Assembly (NCBI RefSeq): GCF_009687885.1
Contig: NZ_BLAF01000012.1
Coordinates: 1-64,000, forward strand
Source of the DNA: Acrocarpospora pleiomorpha
GTDB lineage: Bacteria > Actinomycetota > Actinomycetes > Streptosporangiales > Streptosporangiaceae
Length of the DNA stretch: 64,000 nucleotides
Reading direction: 5' to 3'
The notes beneath the pieces are model-generated. The model saw only the letters and a program-made list of their open reading frames with translations, ran no database searches and was not told where the DNA came from. This document shows, piece after piece, positions 36,036-44,188 of the stretch (position 1 is its first letter; every line of letters starts with the position of its first letter). A program made the translations under genes and the position numbers.

Positions 36036-36467
36036 TTAAGGATGCATCTGGGCGCCTTTGGTCACGCGGTCCACCGCGTTGCGAGGGCCGTACACGGCGA
36101 TCCCGACCAGATCGAGGGCGCTTGTCCTGACCGCGCGGATCGCCGCGCGGTTGTCGCGGTCGTGGCCGGTGGCGAACAGGTCGGAGGTGAAGACGGCCAG
36201 CGGGAGATCGCGGGTGAGAGCCCTGCTGTGGGCCGTGGACAGTTGTTCCTTGGATGCCTCGAACACGAGCACCGGCTGGCGGAACATCGGCAGGTAGGTG
36301 CTGTCGTCGGCGTCGCGATAGGGCTCGCCGATCACCTCGGGTACGGCGGAGCCCAGCCCGCTGACCAGGAAGGTCGTCACGTTCAGCCGCTGCCACACCA
36401 GAAGGTCGTCCCGGAGCAGGACGGCGATCTTGGTGTCGAAACGGACGGTCTCAGGTCTTTGTTCCAT
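36036..36467 (-). CDS. DUF2000-family protein
   Basis: ATG 36467 is used because FDTKIAVLLRDDLLVWQRLNVTTFLVSGL is the usual DUF2000 opening; the frame to 36596 would overlap the divergent AraC gene. 143 residues, with the conserved GEPYRDADDSTYLPMFRQPVLVFEAS core and C-terminal LDLVGIAVYGPRNAVDRVTKGA. DUF2000 has a small alpha/beta fold of unknown function, frequently encoded next to an AraC regulator. Here it is divergent from the AraC gene with 49 bp between starts, so that regulator probably controls it. Confidence 0.85.
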   Translation of the reverse strand: MEQRPETVRFDTKIAVLLRDDLLVWQRLNVTTFLVSGLGSAVPEVIGEPYRDADDSTYLPMFRQPVLVFEASKEQLSTAHSRALTRDLPLAVFTSDLFATGHDRDNRAAIRAVRTSALDLVGIAVYGPRNAVDRVTKGAQMHP

Positions 36468-36516
36468 GGGTGGACGCTGCCGGACTCGCCCGCGACCGGT
36501 CTTGTACGATCCTGGC

Positions 36517-37311
36517 ATGGCGGCCGAACGCGAGCTCGTCAAAGCATGGCGACCGGCGATCAAAGGGATCGCGGAAGTCCTCCACGCACGATTCACCGAG
36601 CACGCCTATCCCATGCACGTCCATGACTCCTGGACGGTGCTGATCATCGACGACGGCGCGGTCCGCTACGACCTGGACGGGCACGAGCATGGTGCGCTCA
36701 GCAAGCTGGTGACCCTTCTTCCGCCGTACGTGCCGCACAATGGGCGGGCCGCAGATGCGCACGGTTTCCGTAAGCGGGTGATCTACCTCGACCGGGCCGA
36801 ACTCGGCGAGGAGCTGATCGGTCCTGCGGTCGACCATCCGGCGGTCGTGGATCCGGAGCTGCGCCGCTGCATCGATCGATTGCATGGTGCGCTGATCTCT
36901 CCTGGTGGCGAATTGGAGGCCGAAAGCAGGCTGGCCGTTATCCGGGAACGATTCCTCCGGCACCTCTCGCGTATGCGACGCGACGATCCGGCCGACCCCC
37001 GGCTCGCGCGTCAGCTGCGCGAACTACTGGATTCACGGGTGCGCGACGGCATTTCACTCGACGAGGCCGCCCGGCTGCTGGGCCGCCACCCGACGCACCT
37101 CATTCGCGCGTTCAGCCGGGAATTCGCGATGGCTCCCCATCAGTACCTGATCTCCCGCCGCGTGGATCGGGCCCGTCACCTGCTGCTTCAGGGCCTGCCG
37201 GCGAGCACCGTGGCGGTGGAGGCCGGTTTCTACGACCAGCCGCATCTGACCCGGCATTTCAAAAGAATCCTCGGCGTCAGCCCAGCCCGCTATGTGACCG
37301 GCCGAACGTGA
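36517..37311 (+). CDS. AraC-family transcriptional regulator
   Basis: The 264-residue product starts at ATG 36517. The N-terminal half is a cupin-like AraC ligand domain (RFTEHAYPMHVHDSWTVLIIDDGAVRYDLDG, VTLLPPYVPHNGRAA). The C-terminal half has two HTHs (ISLDEAARLLGRHPTHLIRAFSREFAMAPHQYLISRRVDRARHLL, then VAVEAGFYDQPHLTRHFKRILGVSPARY). This is the short-cupin AraC type that sits beside DUF2000 and amino-acid exporter genes. The 49-bp divergent spacer would hold a shared operator. Inducer unknown. Confidence 0.93.
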   Translation: MAAERELVKAWRPAIKGIAEVLHARFTEHAYPMHVHDSWTVLIIDDGAVRYDLDGHEHGALSKLVTLLPPYVPHNGRAADAHGFRKRVIYLDRAELGEELIGPAVDHPAVVDPELRRCIDRLHGALISPGGELEAESRLAVIRERFLRHLSRMRRDDPADPRLARQLRELLDSRVRDGISLDEAARLLGRHPTHLIRAFSREFAMAPHQYLISRRVDRARHLLLQGLPASTVAVEAGFYDQPHLTRHFKRILGVSPARYVTGRT

Positions 37312-37377
37312 CACAGCGTGGAACGGAATGTCACGCCTTATGGAGGTCCTTCGTACCTTCATAAGGGAATATTTGAG

Positions 37378-37661
37378 ATGGCATTAATACGGCGTTTCGG
37401 AGTCGCCATAGTGGCGATGACGGCGTTCGTGGCGGTGGCGGCGCCTCCACCAAGATTCTGATGTCCGTCACCGGCCTGCCGCAGGGGGTGACGGCGACGT
37501 TCAACCCGGGCGTGTTGATGAGCGGGGGCGCGTCCGCGCTTACCTTGACGGCCAGCCCGCAAGCGTTCACGGGTTGGTTCACGATCGCCATCATCGCGAC
37601 CGCGCCGGGGCACACGGCTTCGGCTACGTACGAGGTGAACGTGGCCGACCCGATCGAGTGA
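37378..37661 (+). pseudogene. Remnant of a secreted protein: signal peptide and C-terminal Ig-like piece out of frame
   Basis: An ATG at 37378 after GGGAAT starts a good signal peptide (MALIRRFGVAIVAMTAFVAVAA) but hits a stop after about 27 codons. A second frame then reads SVTGLPQGVTATFNPG and continues to LTLTASPQAFTGWFTIAIIATAPGHTASATYEVNVADPIE. That looks like the Ig-like/Big tail of secreted actinomycete hydrolases. Everything between appears lost and the frames do not agree, so this is a deletion-fused relic. Confidence 0.6.
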
Positions 37662-37669
37662 CGCGGTGC

Positions 37670-38209
37670 TCAGCCAGTGGAAGCGGCGGTCTTCATCACA
37701 TAAGTGACGAAGACCAGGCTGGTCGTGCCGAGCCGGCCGGTGACCTCCCAGCAGCCTTCCGCCGGGAAGTAGAGGCCGCTGGCCTGGAAGCCGGTCGGCT
37801 CGTAGCCGACCGGTACGTCCGCGCGCAGGTTCGGGGCCGGGCCGTCGAGGCGGCGGCCGGTGATGTCGAGCTTGCCGCGGACGCCGCGCCACCAGCCGAA
37901 CTTCATCCGGATCGAGCCGTCCTCCTCGACGAAGTCCGGCCCGGCCTCGATCACGCCGCCCGGCCAGAGACCTCCCACCGAGAGCGTGCTGTCGCCGTGC
38001 GAGCGGTCCCAGCCGAAAAGTGCCTCCTCGGGGATCGACGCGGGCCCCTTGGCGGGGAGCGTCACCGGGCAGTTCTCCGGGCCGGGCCGCACCTGCGCGG
38101 CGGCGGCGGTGGCGGTGGCCGCGGGGGATGGCTCTCGCGCCGCGGGGCCCGCGCACCCGGTCGCGGACAGGGCAACGGCCGCGATCACGGCCGGGATCTT
38201 CTTGCTCAT
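37670..38209 (-). CDS. Putative lipoprotein of unknown function
   Basis: I prefer the ATG at 38209 (MSKKIPAVIAAVALSATGC), which gives a standard basic n-region and a lipobox-like SATGC with lipidated Cys19. The Met three codons earlier adds little. About 179 residues: an Ala/Pro/Thr-rich linker, then a beta-rich domain with Cys in PENCPV and EGCWEV that may pair (LFGWDRSHGDSTLSVGGLWPGG, GWWRGVRGKLDITGRRL). No family recognised. It lies 8 bp after the broken secreted gene (convergent) and 35 bp downstream of the propeller gene on the same strand, so the two may be co-transcribed. Confidence 0.7.
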   Translation of the reverse strand: MSKKIPAVIAAVALSATGCAGPAAREPSPAATATAAAAQVRPGPENCPVTLPAKGPASIPEEALFGWDRSHGDSTLSVGGLWPGGVIEAGPDFVEEDGSIRMKFGWWRGVRGKLDITGRRLDGPAPNLRADVPVGYEPTGFQASGLYFPAEGCWEVTGRLGTTSLVFVTYVMKTAASTG

Positions 38210-38244
38210 GCCCCCCATACACCGGCCGCCCGCGCCGGGTTCCC

Positions 38245-39171
38245 TTACCGGCGCTTGATCGCTATCACGCTGTACGGAGTCGTCGGCGTCGGGGTCGTGG
38301 TGAAGCGGGCGTTGGGAAGGTAGAGGCGATCGCGGAAGGGGGCGATGGTGGTGGGCACGTCGAAGCGGGCGTCCACCAGTCTGCGTACCACCTTGCCGGA
38401 CTTCGCGTGCCGGTCCAGGTTCAGGACGGTCACGGTGTTCAGGCGGTTCTGCACCACGTAGAGGGTGCGGCCCTCCACCAGCAGGCCGTCACCGTTGGCC
38501 AGGGACTCGGTGCCGACGTCCACCAGGGTGGCGACGCCGGTCTTCGAATCGACGCGGAACAACTTGCCGGTGTTGGACTGGATGACGAGCAGAGCCTCCC
38601 CGTCGGGAGCCGGGGCGATTCCGTTGGCGTTGATGCCGGTCGCATAGACGAGGTCACCGCTCAGCGGAATCTTCACCGCCTCGGACGGCAACGCTCCCCC
38701 ACGCCCGAACGGCAGCTTGTACAGCACGGGGTTGGTCGAGTCGGTGAAGTAGGCCGCGTGGCGGGTGAGCGCGACATCGTTGATGAACGCGGCGCCGGAG
38801 GCGAGCTGATAGCTCGCGAGCACCTGGCCGCTGCGAGAGTCGATCACACGGGCATCGCCGCCCGTGCCACCGGAGACGAACAGCCGGCCGCGCCCGTCGA
38901 TCTTGAGGCCGAGCGACGGAGTCCCCGGGCCGGGATTGATGATCTGCCCCTGCCCGGTACGCAGATCGGCACGGTAGATCGCGCCGGTCGCACGCGAGCC
39001 GAAGTACGCGGCCGCGTGGGACCCGATGGCGATCCCTTCCGGCTGGAAACCATCCGGAAGGGCGACCTCGGTGGGGAAGGCCGGCGTGCTCGCGGAGACC
39101 GCCTGGGCCGCCGCGGCCGGGGCTGCCACGAGCACGGTTAGGAACCCTGCTAAGACAACTGCCAACTTCAT
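38245..39171 (-). CDS. Secreted six-bladed beta-propeller protein (SMP-30/NHL-like)
   Basis: 308 residues. The N-terminus is a Sec signal peptide (KLAVVLAGFLTVLVAAPAAAAQA, cut likely after AAA-QA). The rest is a propeller with repeating blades such as PEGIAIGSHAAAYFGSRATGAIYRADL, LGLKIDGRGRLFVSGG, NGIAPAPDGEALLVIQSNTGKLFRVD and LANGDGLLVEGRTLYVVQNR. The arrangement resembles SMP-30/gluconolactonase-like proteins, but the metal-ligand set is not clear enough to call an enzyme. Some homologues are mis-annotated as superoxide dismutase. It is exported, unlike the cytoplasmic lactonase at 17.8 kb. Confidence 0.8.
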   Translation of the reverse strand: MKLAVVLAGFLTVLVAAPAAAAQAVSASTPAFPTEVALPDGFQPEGIAIGSHAAAYFGSRATGAIYRADLRTGQGQIINPGPGTPSLGLKIDGRGRLFVSGGTGGDARVIDSRSGQVLASYQLASGAAFINDVALTRHAAYFTDSTNPVLYKLPFGRGGALPSEAVKIPLSGDLVYATGINANGIAPAPDGEALLVIQSNTGKLFRVDSKTGVATLVDVGTESLANGDGLLVEGRTLYVVQNRLNTVTVLNLDRHAKSGKVVRRLVDARFDVPTTIAPFRDRLYLPNARFTTTPTPTTPYSVIAIKRR

Positions 39172-39266
39172 CGAAGAACATCCCGTCTGTCAGGGGGAAG
39201 GACGAGTAACCGTAGTGCCCGCCTGGGCAACGGTTATACGACCGAACGGCATCGCCTGGATTCATC

Positions 39267-39390
39267 GCCCGGTGCCCGAAATGCCCACTCGGCGCGGAGC
39301 GCGGTGGCTGGGCGGGTGCGGGCGGCCCAGGTCGCCGGAATCAGCGCGCCGAGTACGACCAGCGGCACCCCGGCCGTGGCCGTGGCGAGC
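39267..39390. repeat. Duplicated tail of the FtsX-type permease gene, left copy
   Basis: 39287-39353 is identical over 67 bp to 49022-49088, the 3' end of the permease gene at 49020. Weaker identity continues to about 39390 and back to about 39267. Orientation is the same. Only the last 30-odd permease codons are here; then the sequence switches abruptly to an enoyl-CoA hydratase that has lost its 5' part. The junction is therefore a recombination scar. Confidence 0.85.
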
Positions 39391-39394
39391 GTCG

Positions 39395-39967
39395 GCGCGG
39401 CGAAGGCACATCCAGGAGCTCTCGGCCGGCGGGGAGCAGGCCGTCCGCTCCTTCATCTACAAGTCCTTCCAAGGGATGGCCAAGGCGATCCGGAACTTCC
39501 ACGGCCCGGTGATCAGCGCCGTCGACGGCCCCGCCCTGGGGCTCGGCACCGATCTGGCTCTCGTGGCCGACGTCTGCTACGTGGGCGAGACCGGGTGGAT
39601 CGAGCAGGGCTGGGGGAAGATCGGCGCCATTCCCGGGATCGGCGGCGCGTACCTCACCGCCCATCGCGCCGGCAAGGCGGCCGCCTGGGAGTTCGTCATG
39701 TCCCAGCGCCGCTGGACCGGACCCGAGCTGGAACGGCTCGGGCTCGCGATCGCGGCGGAGGACGCGGAGAAGACCGCCGTGGAGCGGGCCCAGTGGATCA
39801 CCAGCAAGCCCGGCGGCGCCGCGGAGATGTACAAGTCCCTGCTCCAGCACGTCTTCGACGAGAGCTACGACGTCCACCTGGAGCGGTGCCGGAACTACCA
39901 GGCCAGGCTCCGGATGGACCCGGCGCGGCAGAACATCGCCGCCCAGGTGCTCGACGAGAAGAGGTAA
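39395..39967 (+). pseudogene. 5'-truncated enoyl-CoA hydratase
   Basis: The frame contains a good crotonase C-terminal two-thirds: FHGPVISAVDGPALGLGTDLALVADVCYVGE, then GWGKIGAIPGIGGAYLTAHRAG and a helical tail. It lacks the first 70-odd residues, including the AFSAG-type oxyanion-hole strand. Upstream of about 39395 the frame runs into antisense permease-tail DNA, so no native start exists; an internal ATG at 39478 could yield only a fragment. It heads the acyl-CoA island and ends 6 bp before the next gene, so it was probably once the first gene of that operon. Confidence 0.8.
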
Positions 39968-39973
39968 CCGGCC

Positions 39974-41113
39974 ATGGACCTGCACCTGACCGAAGAGGAC
40001 CGGACATTCGGCCTCGAACTCCGGCGCTGGCTCGACGACAACGTCCGGCCAGACTGGCGCTCGGCGGCGAAGACGCACGCGGACTACGTCGACGTGCAAA
40101 GAGACTGGGAACACCGGCTGGCCGCCGCCGGGTTCACCGGCATCTGGTGGCCCCGCGAGTTCGGCGGCATGGGCGCCGGCCCCACCCAGAAGGCCATCTT
40201 CGCCGAACTCACCGCCCGATCAGGCGCCCCCGAGGGACTGGGGCGCACCGGGCGTCGCCTCCTGGGCCCCGGAGTCATGAAGTACGGCACCCACGAGCAA
40301 CAGGCCGAGATCCTGCCCGCGATCCTGACCGCGCGAACGTTCTGGTGCCAGGACTACTCCGAACCGGAAGCGGGATCCGACCTGGCCGGAGTCCGGACCA
40401 CAGCCGTCCTCGACGGCGACGATTACGTCGTCAACGGGTCGAAGACCTGGACCTCCAACGCGCAGTTCGCCGACCGCTGCTTCCTGCTGGTCCGCACCGG
40501 ACCCGACAAGCACGCCGGCCTGTCCGTCCTCCTGGTCGACCTGAGCCTGCCCGGCATCGAGATCAGGCCCATCGAACAGATCACCGGAGACCGCGGATTC
40601 TGTGAGGTCTTCTACAGCGACGTCCGGGTCCCGCGGGCCAGCCTGCTCGGAGCCGAAGGGCAGGGCTGGGAGATCGCCAAGTACATCCTCCGCTACGAGC
40701 GCGGCGCCGTCCACGTGTTCGACACCCTGGTACGGATCGACCGGCACCTCGCCGCCACGATCAGGACCGCGGGGGACGACCCGGCCGCGGCCGCCAGGAT
40801 CGGCCGGTCCGGTGCCCAGGTCGCGGCCAGCCGCCTGATGGCCTACCGGGTGCTGACCGAGCAGATCAAGGGCGGGGAACCCACGGACGCGGGCTCGATG
40901 GCCAAGCTTTACTGGTCGAGCTCCTGGCTCGGCCTCGCCGAGACGGCCACGGCCATCGCCGGGGAGGGTTCGTTCGCGCCGGAGACCGACGACGAGCGCG
41001 CGGTGCTGCGGGGCTTCTTCGAATGCCGCCCCGGCACGATCGCGAGCGGTTCCTCGGAGATCCAGCGCGGGATCGTCGCCAAACGCCTGCTCCGGCTGCC
41101 CAGCAGGACCTGA
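39974..41113 (+). CDS. Acyl-CoA dehydrogenase, larger subunit-type
   Basis: 379 residues with the three ACAD regions: an N-terminal helical domain (LTEEDRTFGLELRRWLDDNV), the FAD/substrate sheet (WCQDYSEPEAGSDLAG, NGSKTWTSNAQFADRCFLL) and the C-terminal helical domain (LRYERGAVHVFDTL, ASGSSEIQRGIVAKRLLRLP). SGSSEIQ is the conserved FAD-contact loop. ATG follows the truncated hydratase by 6 bp. The next gene is a short, degenerate ACAD, a pairing known from heteromeric FadE enzymes of steroid and side-chain degradation. It would introduce an alpha,beta double bond into an unknown acyl-CoA. Confidence 0.9.
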   Translation: MDLHLTEEDRTFGLELRRWLDDNVRPDWRSAAKTHADYVDVQRDWEHRLAAAGFTGIWWPREFGGMGAGPTQKAIFAELTARSGAPEGLGRTGRRLLGPGVMKYGTHEQQAEILPAILTARTFWCQDYSEPEAGSDLAGVRTTAVLDGDDYVVNGSKTWTSNAQFADRCFLLVRTGPDKHAGLSVLLVDLSLPGIEIRPIEQITGDRGFCEVFYSDVRVPRASLLGAEGQGWEIAKYILRYERGAVHVFDTLVRIDRHLAATIRTAGDDPAAAARIGRSGAQVAASRLMAYRVLTEQIKGGEPTDAGSMAKLYWSSSWLGLAETATAIAGEGSFAPETDDERAVLRGFFECRPGTIASGSSEIQRGIVAKRLLRLPSRT

Positions 41114-41148
41114 CTCCCCCGGACGCATGACGACGACAGAAGGAACCC

Positions 41149-42162
41149 ATGTTTCTTGAACTGAGCAGCGACGAGCATGCCCTCATGGACGCGCTCCGGA
41201 CCATGTCACACCGGCTCGGCCCCGACGCCGGCCCCGACCGGTGGTCGGACGCGCTGACGTCCTCCGGCTACTGCGGCATCACCGTCACCGACGGCGACTC
41301 GGCGCTCCAGGCCAGCTGCGCCAGCCAGATCATCGGAGAGGTGCTGGCACCGCTGAGCCTGGCCGGAATCCTCACCCTGGAATCCATGCTCGGCCCCGAC
41401 GCCGCGATGTCTCCCGGTGGCGTCTTGGACGAGGCGCGTTCGGCCTGGCGCCGCGGCGAACGCCATCGGTTCGCGCTCGCGTACCAGACCGCTCCAGGTC
41501 GTGGCATGGCCGAGCTCCTGGGCCCTGAGCCCGATCTCGTGGTGCTGTGCGACGAGGAGGGCGCTCGGGTGGCCCGCCCCGGGGCGGTCGAGCTCGGCGA
41601 GCCGTCCGGCTGGACCGGCATGCCGGCGGTGTGCCGCGCGAGCTGGGACGCCGCCGCCACGATGGAGGAGATCGCCCCACCGCCGCAGGGGACCTGGAAC
41701 GACCTCAACCTGCTCCTGCACGCGTCCGAACTGCTCGGGCTCGTGCGAACGGCGACCGAGCGAACCATCGAGTACGTCAAGCAGCGCCACCAGTTCGGCC
41801 GGCCGCTCGCGGCCAACCAGGTCATCGCCCACCGGGTGGTCGACGTGGTCACCGAGATGCACGCCGTACAGGCGCTGCTCGAGTACGCGGCCTGGGCCTG
41901 GGGTGACGGGCGGAGCGCACCCGAGTCGGGCTGCTGGGCGCACGCGGCTTTCGGGCTGACCTCCGAGTGGGCGGTGAAGGCGCTCCGTGAGGCCTTCCAG
42001 TTCCACGGTGGCATGTCCATGACCGCCGAGCTGTGGCTCCACCACTGGTTCCGGCGCGGCAACCGCCTGGCCAACTTCCAGGGCGACGCGACCGCGCACT
42101 TCGCGAAGGCCGGCACCGGCCTGATGCGGGGCGCCAGCCTGGCCGTGCCGATCTTCCCATAA
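41149..42162 (+). CDS. Acyl-CoA dehydrogenase-like partner subunit
   Basis: 337 residues. The C-terminal ACAD helices are clear (LLGLVRTATERTIEYVKQRHQFGRPLAANQVIAHRVVDVVTEMHAVQALLEYAAWAW, then FQFHGGMSMTAELWLHHWFRRG). The N-terminal and sheet regions are shortened and lack the usual SEPxxGSD-type loop. Such short partners occur as the second subunit in mycobacterial heterotetrameric acyl-CoA dehydrogenases such as ChsE and FadE pairs. It lies 35 bp after the catalytic-type subunit and 25 bp before the thiolase, in one operon. Probably inactive alone. Confidence 0.87.
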   Translation: MFLELSSDEHALMDALRTMSHRLGPDAGPDRWSDALTSSGYCGITVTDGDSALQASCASQIIGEVLAPLSLAGILTLESMLGPDAAMSPGGVLDEARSAWRRGERHRFALAYQTAPGRGMAELLGPEPDLVVLCDEEGARVARPGAVELGEPSGWTGMPAVCRASWDAAATMEEIAPPPQGTWNDLNLLLHASELLGLVRTATERTIEYVKQRHQFGRPLAANQVIAHRVVDVVTEMHAVQALLEYAAWAWGDGRSAPESGCWAHAAFGLTSEWAVKALREAFQFHGGMSMTAELWLHHWFRRGNRLANFQGDATAHFAKAGTGLMRGASLAVPIFP

Positions 42163-42187
42163 TGTTCTCCAAGCTCAGGGGGTTCTC

Positions 42188-43411
42188 GTGAACAGCGCTC
42201 GGGACGTCGTCATCACCGCACCGGTGCGGACCCCGATCGGCCGGTACGGCGGAGGCCTCAAATCGTTTTCCGCGGCGGACCTGGGCGCGCTGGTGCTGCG
42301 GGGGCTCCTCGCCCGCACGGGTGTCGCCGGTGAGGCGATCGACGACGTCGTCGTGGGCCATGCCAACGGAAACTCCGAGGCGCCCGCGATCGGCCGGGTC
42401 ATCGCGCTCGACGCGGGTCTTCCCGACACCGTGCCGGGCCAGCATGTCGACCGGCGGTGCGGATCCGGCCTGCAGGCGGTGATCAACGCCGTCATGCAGG
42501 TCCACTGCGGAGCCCACGACCTCGTTGTCGCGGCGGGCGTCGAGAGCATGAGCAACGTGCCGTTCTACTCGACGGACATGCGATGGGGTGGCGCCCGCTC
42601 CGGGATCCGCGTGCACGACGCGCTGGTCCGGGGGCGGGTGACGGCCGGTGGGCGCTTCCACCGGATCGCGGGCGGCATGGTGGAGACCGCGGAGAACCTG
42701 CGCGCCCAGTACGGCATCTCACGCGAGGAGCAGGACGCCCTCGCCGCGGAGTCGCACCGGCGCGCCGTCGCCGCCCAGCGTGCCGGTCTCTTCCGCGACG
42801 AGATCATTCCGGTGGAGATCCCCGGCAAGGAGGAGGTCCGCGACGACGAGCACCCCAGGCCCGGCACCACCGCCGAGCGGCTGGCGAAACTCACGCCGGT
42901 GCTCGACGGCGTCATCGAAGGCGCGACCGTCACCGCAGGGAACGCCAGCGGCCAGAACGACGCCGCGGCGGCGTGCATCGTAACCACGCGGGAGCGCGCC
43001 CGGCAACTCGAGCTGCGCCCCGCGCTACGGCTTCGATCGTGGGCCGTCGCGGGAGTCGGCCCCGAGGTCATGGGGATCGGCCCGGTGCCGGCCACAGCCC
43101 GTGCGCTGGCCATCGCGGACCTGAGCCTCGACGACATCGATCTCATCGAGCTCAACGAGGCGTTCGCCGCCCAGGCCCTCGCCGTCATGCGCGAGTGGGA
43201 CGTCACCGACGGCGACCGGGACCGGATCAACGTCAACGGGTCGGGCATCTCGCTCGGACACCCGGTGGGCGCCACCGGGCTGCGGATGCTCGCCACCCTG
43301 GCACGGGAGCTCGACCGGCGCCGGGGGCGGTACGGGCTGGCCACGATGTGCATCGGCGGCGGCCAGGGCCTGGCCGCGGTCTTCGAGGCCTGTGACGGTG
43401 AGGCCCAATGA
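42188..43411 (+). CDS. Thiolase (acetyl-CoA acyltransferase)
   Basis: 407 residues, GTG start. All thiolase catalytic motifs are present: nucleophilic Cys in VDRRCGSGLQAV, NVNGSGISLGHPVGATG with His, and the second Cys in MCIGGGQGLA. GNASGQNDAAAA and ELNEAFAAQALA are also typical. It would cleave a 3-ketoacyl-CoA with CoA to release acetyl-CoA (or propionyl-CoA) and a shortened acyl-CoA. Last gene of the plus-strand run hydratase - ACAD - ACAD - thiolase, converging on the GntR gene with 12 bp between stops. Confidence 0.92.
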   Translation: MNSARDVVITAPVRTPIGRYGGGLKSFSAADLGALVLRGLLARTGVAGEAIDDVVVGHANGNSEAPAIGRVIALDAGLPDTVPGQHVDRRCGSGLQAVINAVMQVHCGAHDLVVAAGVESMSNVPFYSTDMRWGGARSGIRVHDALVRGRVTAGGRFHRIAGGMVETAENLRAQYGISREEQDALAAESHRRAVAAQRAGLFRDEIIPVEIPGKEEVRDDEHPRPGTTAERLAKLTPVLDGVIEGATVTAGNASGQNDAAAACIVTTRERARQLELRPALRLRSWAVAGVGPEVMGIGPVPATARALAIADLSLDDIDLIELNEAFAAQALAVMREWDVTDGDRDRINVNGSGISLGHPVGATGLRMLATLARELDRRRGRYGLATMCIGGGQGLAAVFEACDGEAQ

Positions 43412-43423
43412 GGGTTCCCGGCT

Positions 43424-44173
43424 TCAGGTCACGCTGCGGCGCAGCTGGGTCCGGTAGGAGTAGAGCTCGGGCAGGAACCAGCTGATCGCGAGCTCGACAG
43501 GGGTCCCCTTGGTGTCCCGGTAGAGGCGGTCGATCCGCAGCAGGGGGTGGCCGACGGCGCAGCCGAGCCGGCCCCCCACCTCGGCGTCCGCGCGCGAGAC
43601 CGTGATGCTCTGGTCCGCCTCGGCGATCGGCGCGTCGAGCAAGGTGTCGAGCAGCCCGATGATGGTCACCTCGCTGGTCGATCCCTCGGCCATCAGCTCC
43701 GGCACCGAGGACAGGGCGAGGCCGGCCGACGGGGGGACCGACACCACGGTCAGGCAGAGTGGGGCCCCCTCGTGGGAACGGCGGAAGACGACGGTGTGGA
43801 CCACGTCACCGGACAGGCGCAACCGGCTCGCGGCGTTCACGTCGACCTGGCGGCGCAGCGGGGCGACGACCTCCATCCGGGTGTCCTCGGACAGCCCCAT
43901 GAGGTCCTCGATGGAGCCGAACTGGCGCAGGTAGGCGCCGTCGCGCGGCGCCGCGAACGTGCCCCGGCCGGGGACGCGGTAGACCATGCCCTCGGCCACC
44001 AGGTCCTGGAAGGCGCGCCGGACCGTCTGCCGGCTGACGCCGTGCCGCGCCGACAGCTCCGCCTCGGTCGGCAGCCGTTGACCGTCGGCATACCGTCCTT
44101 GGAGGATCTGGCTCCTGACCTCGCGCGCCAGGGCCGTGTAACTACTCTCCCGACGTCCAGCACTCGCCGCCAT
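43424..44173 (-). CDS. GntR-family (HutC subfamily) regulator
   Basis: 249 residues: N-terminal winged HTH (YTALAREVRSQILQGRYADGQRLPTEAELSARHGVSRQTVRRAFQDLVAEGMVYRVPGRGTF) and a UTRA effector domain (LRLSGDVVHTVVFRRSHEGAPLCLTVVSVP, LGCAVGHPLLRIDRLYRDTKGTPVELAISWF). It is the second gene after the MaoC-type hydratase on the minus strand (15 bp gap). The divergent promoter region 45188-45307 carries an inverted TGTACGGCCA pair that is its likely operator. It would sense an acyl-CoA or dicarboxylate of the neighbouring pathway. Confidence 0.9.
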   Translation of the reverse strand: MAASAGRRESSYTALAREVRSQILQGRYADGQRLPTEAELSARHGVSRQTVRRAFQDLVAEGMVYRVPGRGTFAAPRDGAYLRQFGSIEDLMGLSEDTRMEVVAPLRRQVDVNAASRLRLSGDVVHTVVFRRSHEGAPLCLTVVSVPPSAGLALSSVPELMAEGSTSEVTIIGLLDTLLDAPIAEADQSITVSRADAEVGGRLGCAVGHPLLRIDRLYRDTKGTPVELAISWFLPELYSYRTQLRRSVT

Positions 44174-44188
44174 GCTCCCTCATTCCCG

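Noticed and set aside
37670..39171. Lipoprotein and propeller genes as part of the acyl-CoA island
   Set aside because: They lie outside the permease-tail repeat at 39.27 kb and share no function with the CoA genes.
38245..39171. Secreted propeller as superoxide dismutase
   Set aside because: That label appears on some homologues but no metal-binding SOD motif is present; the blades are propeller-like.
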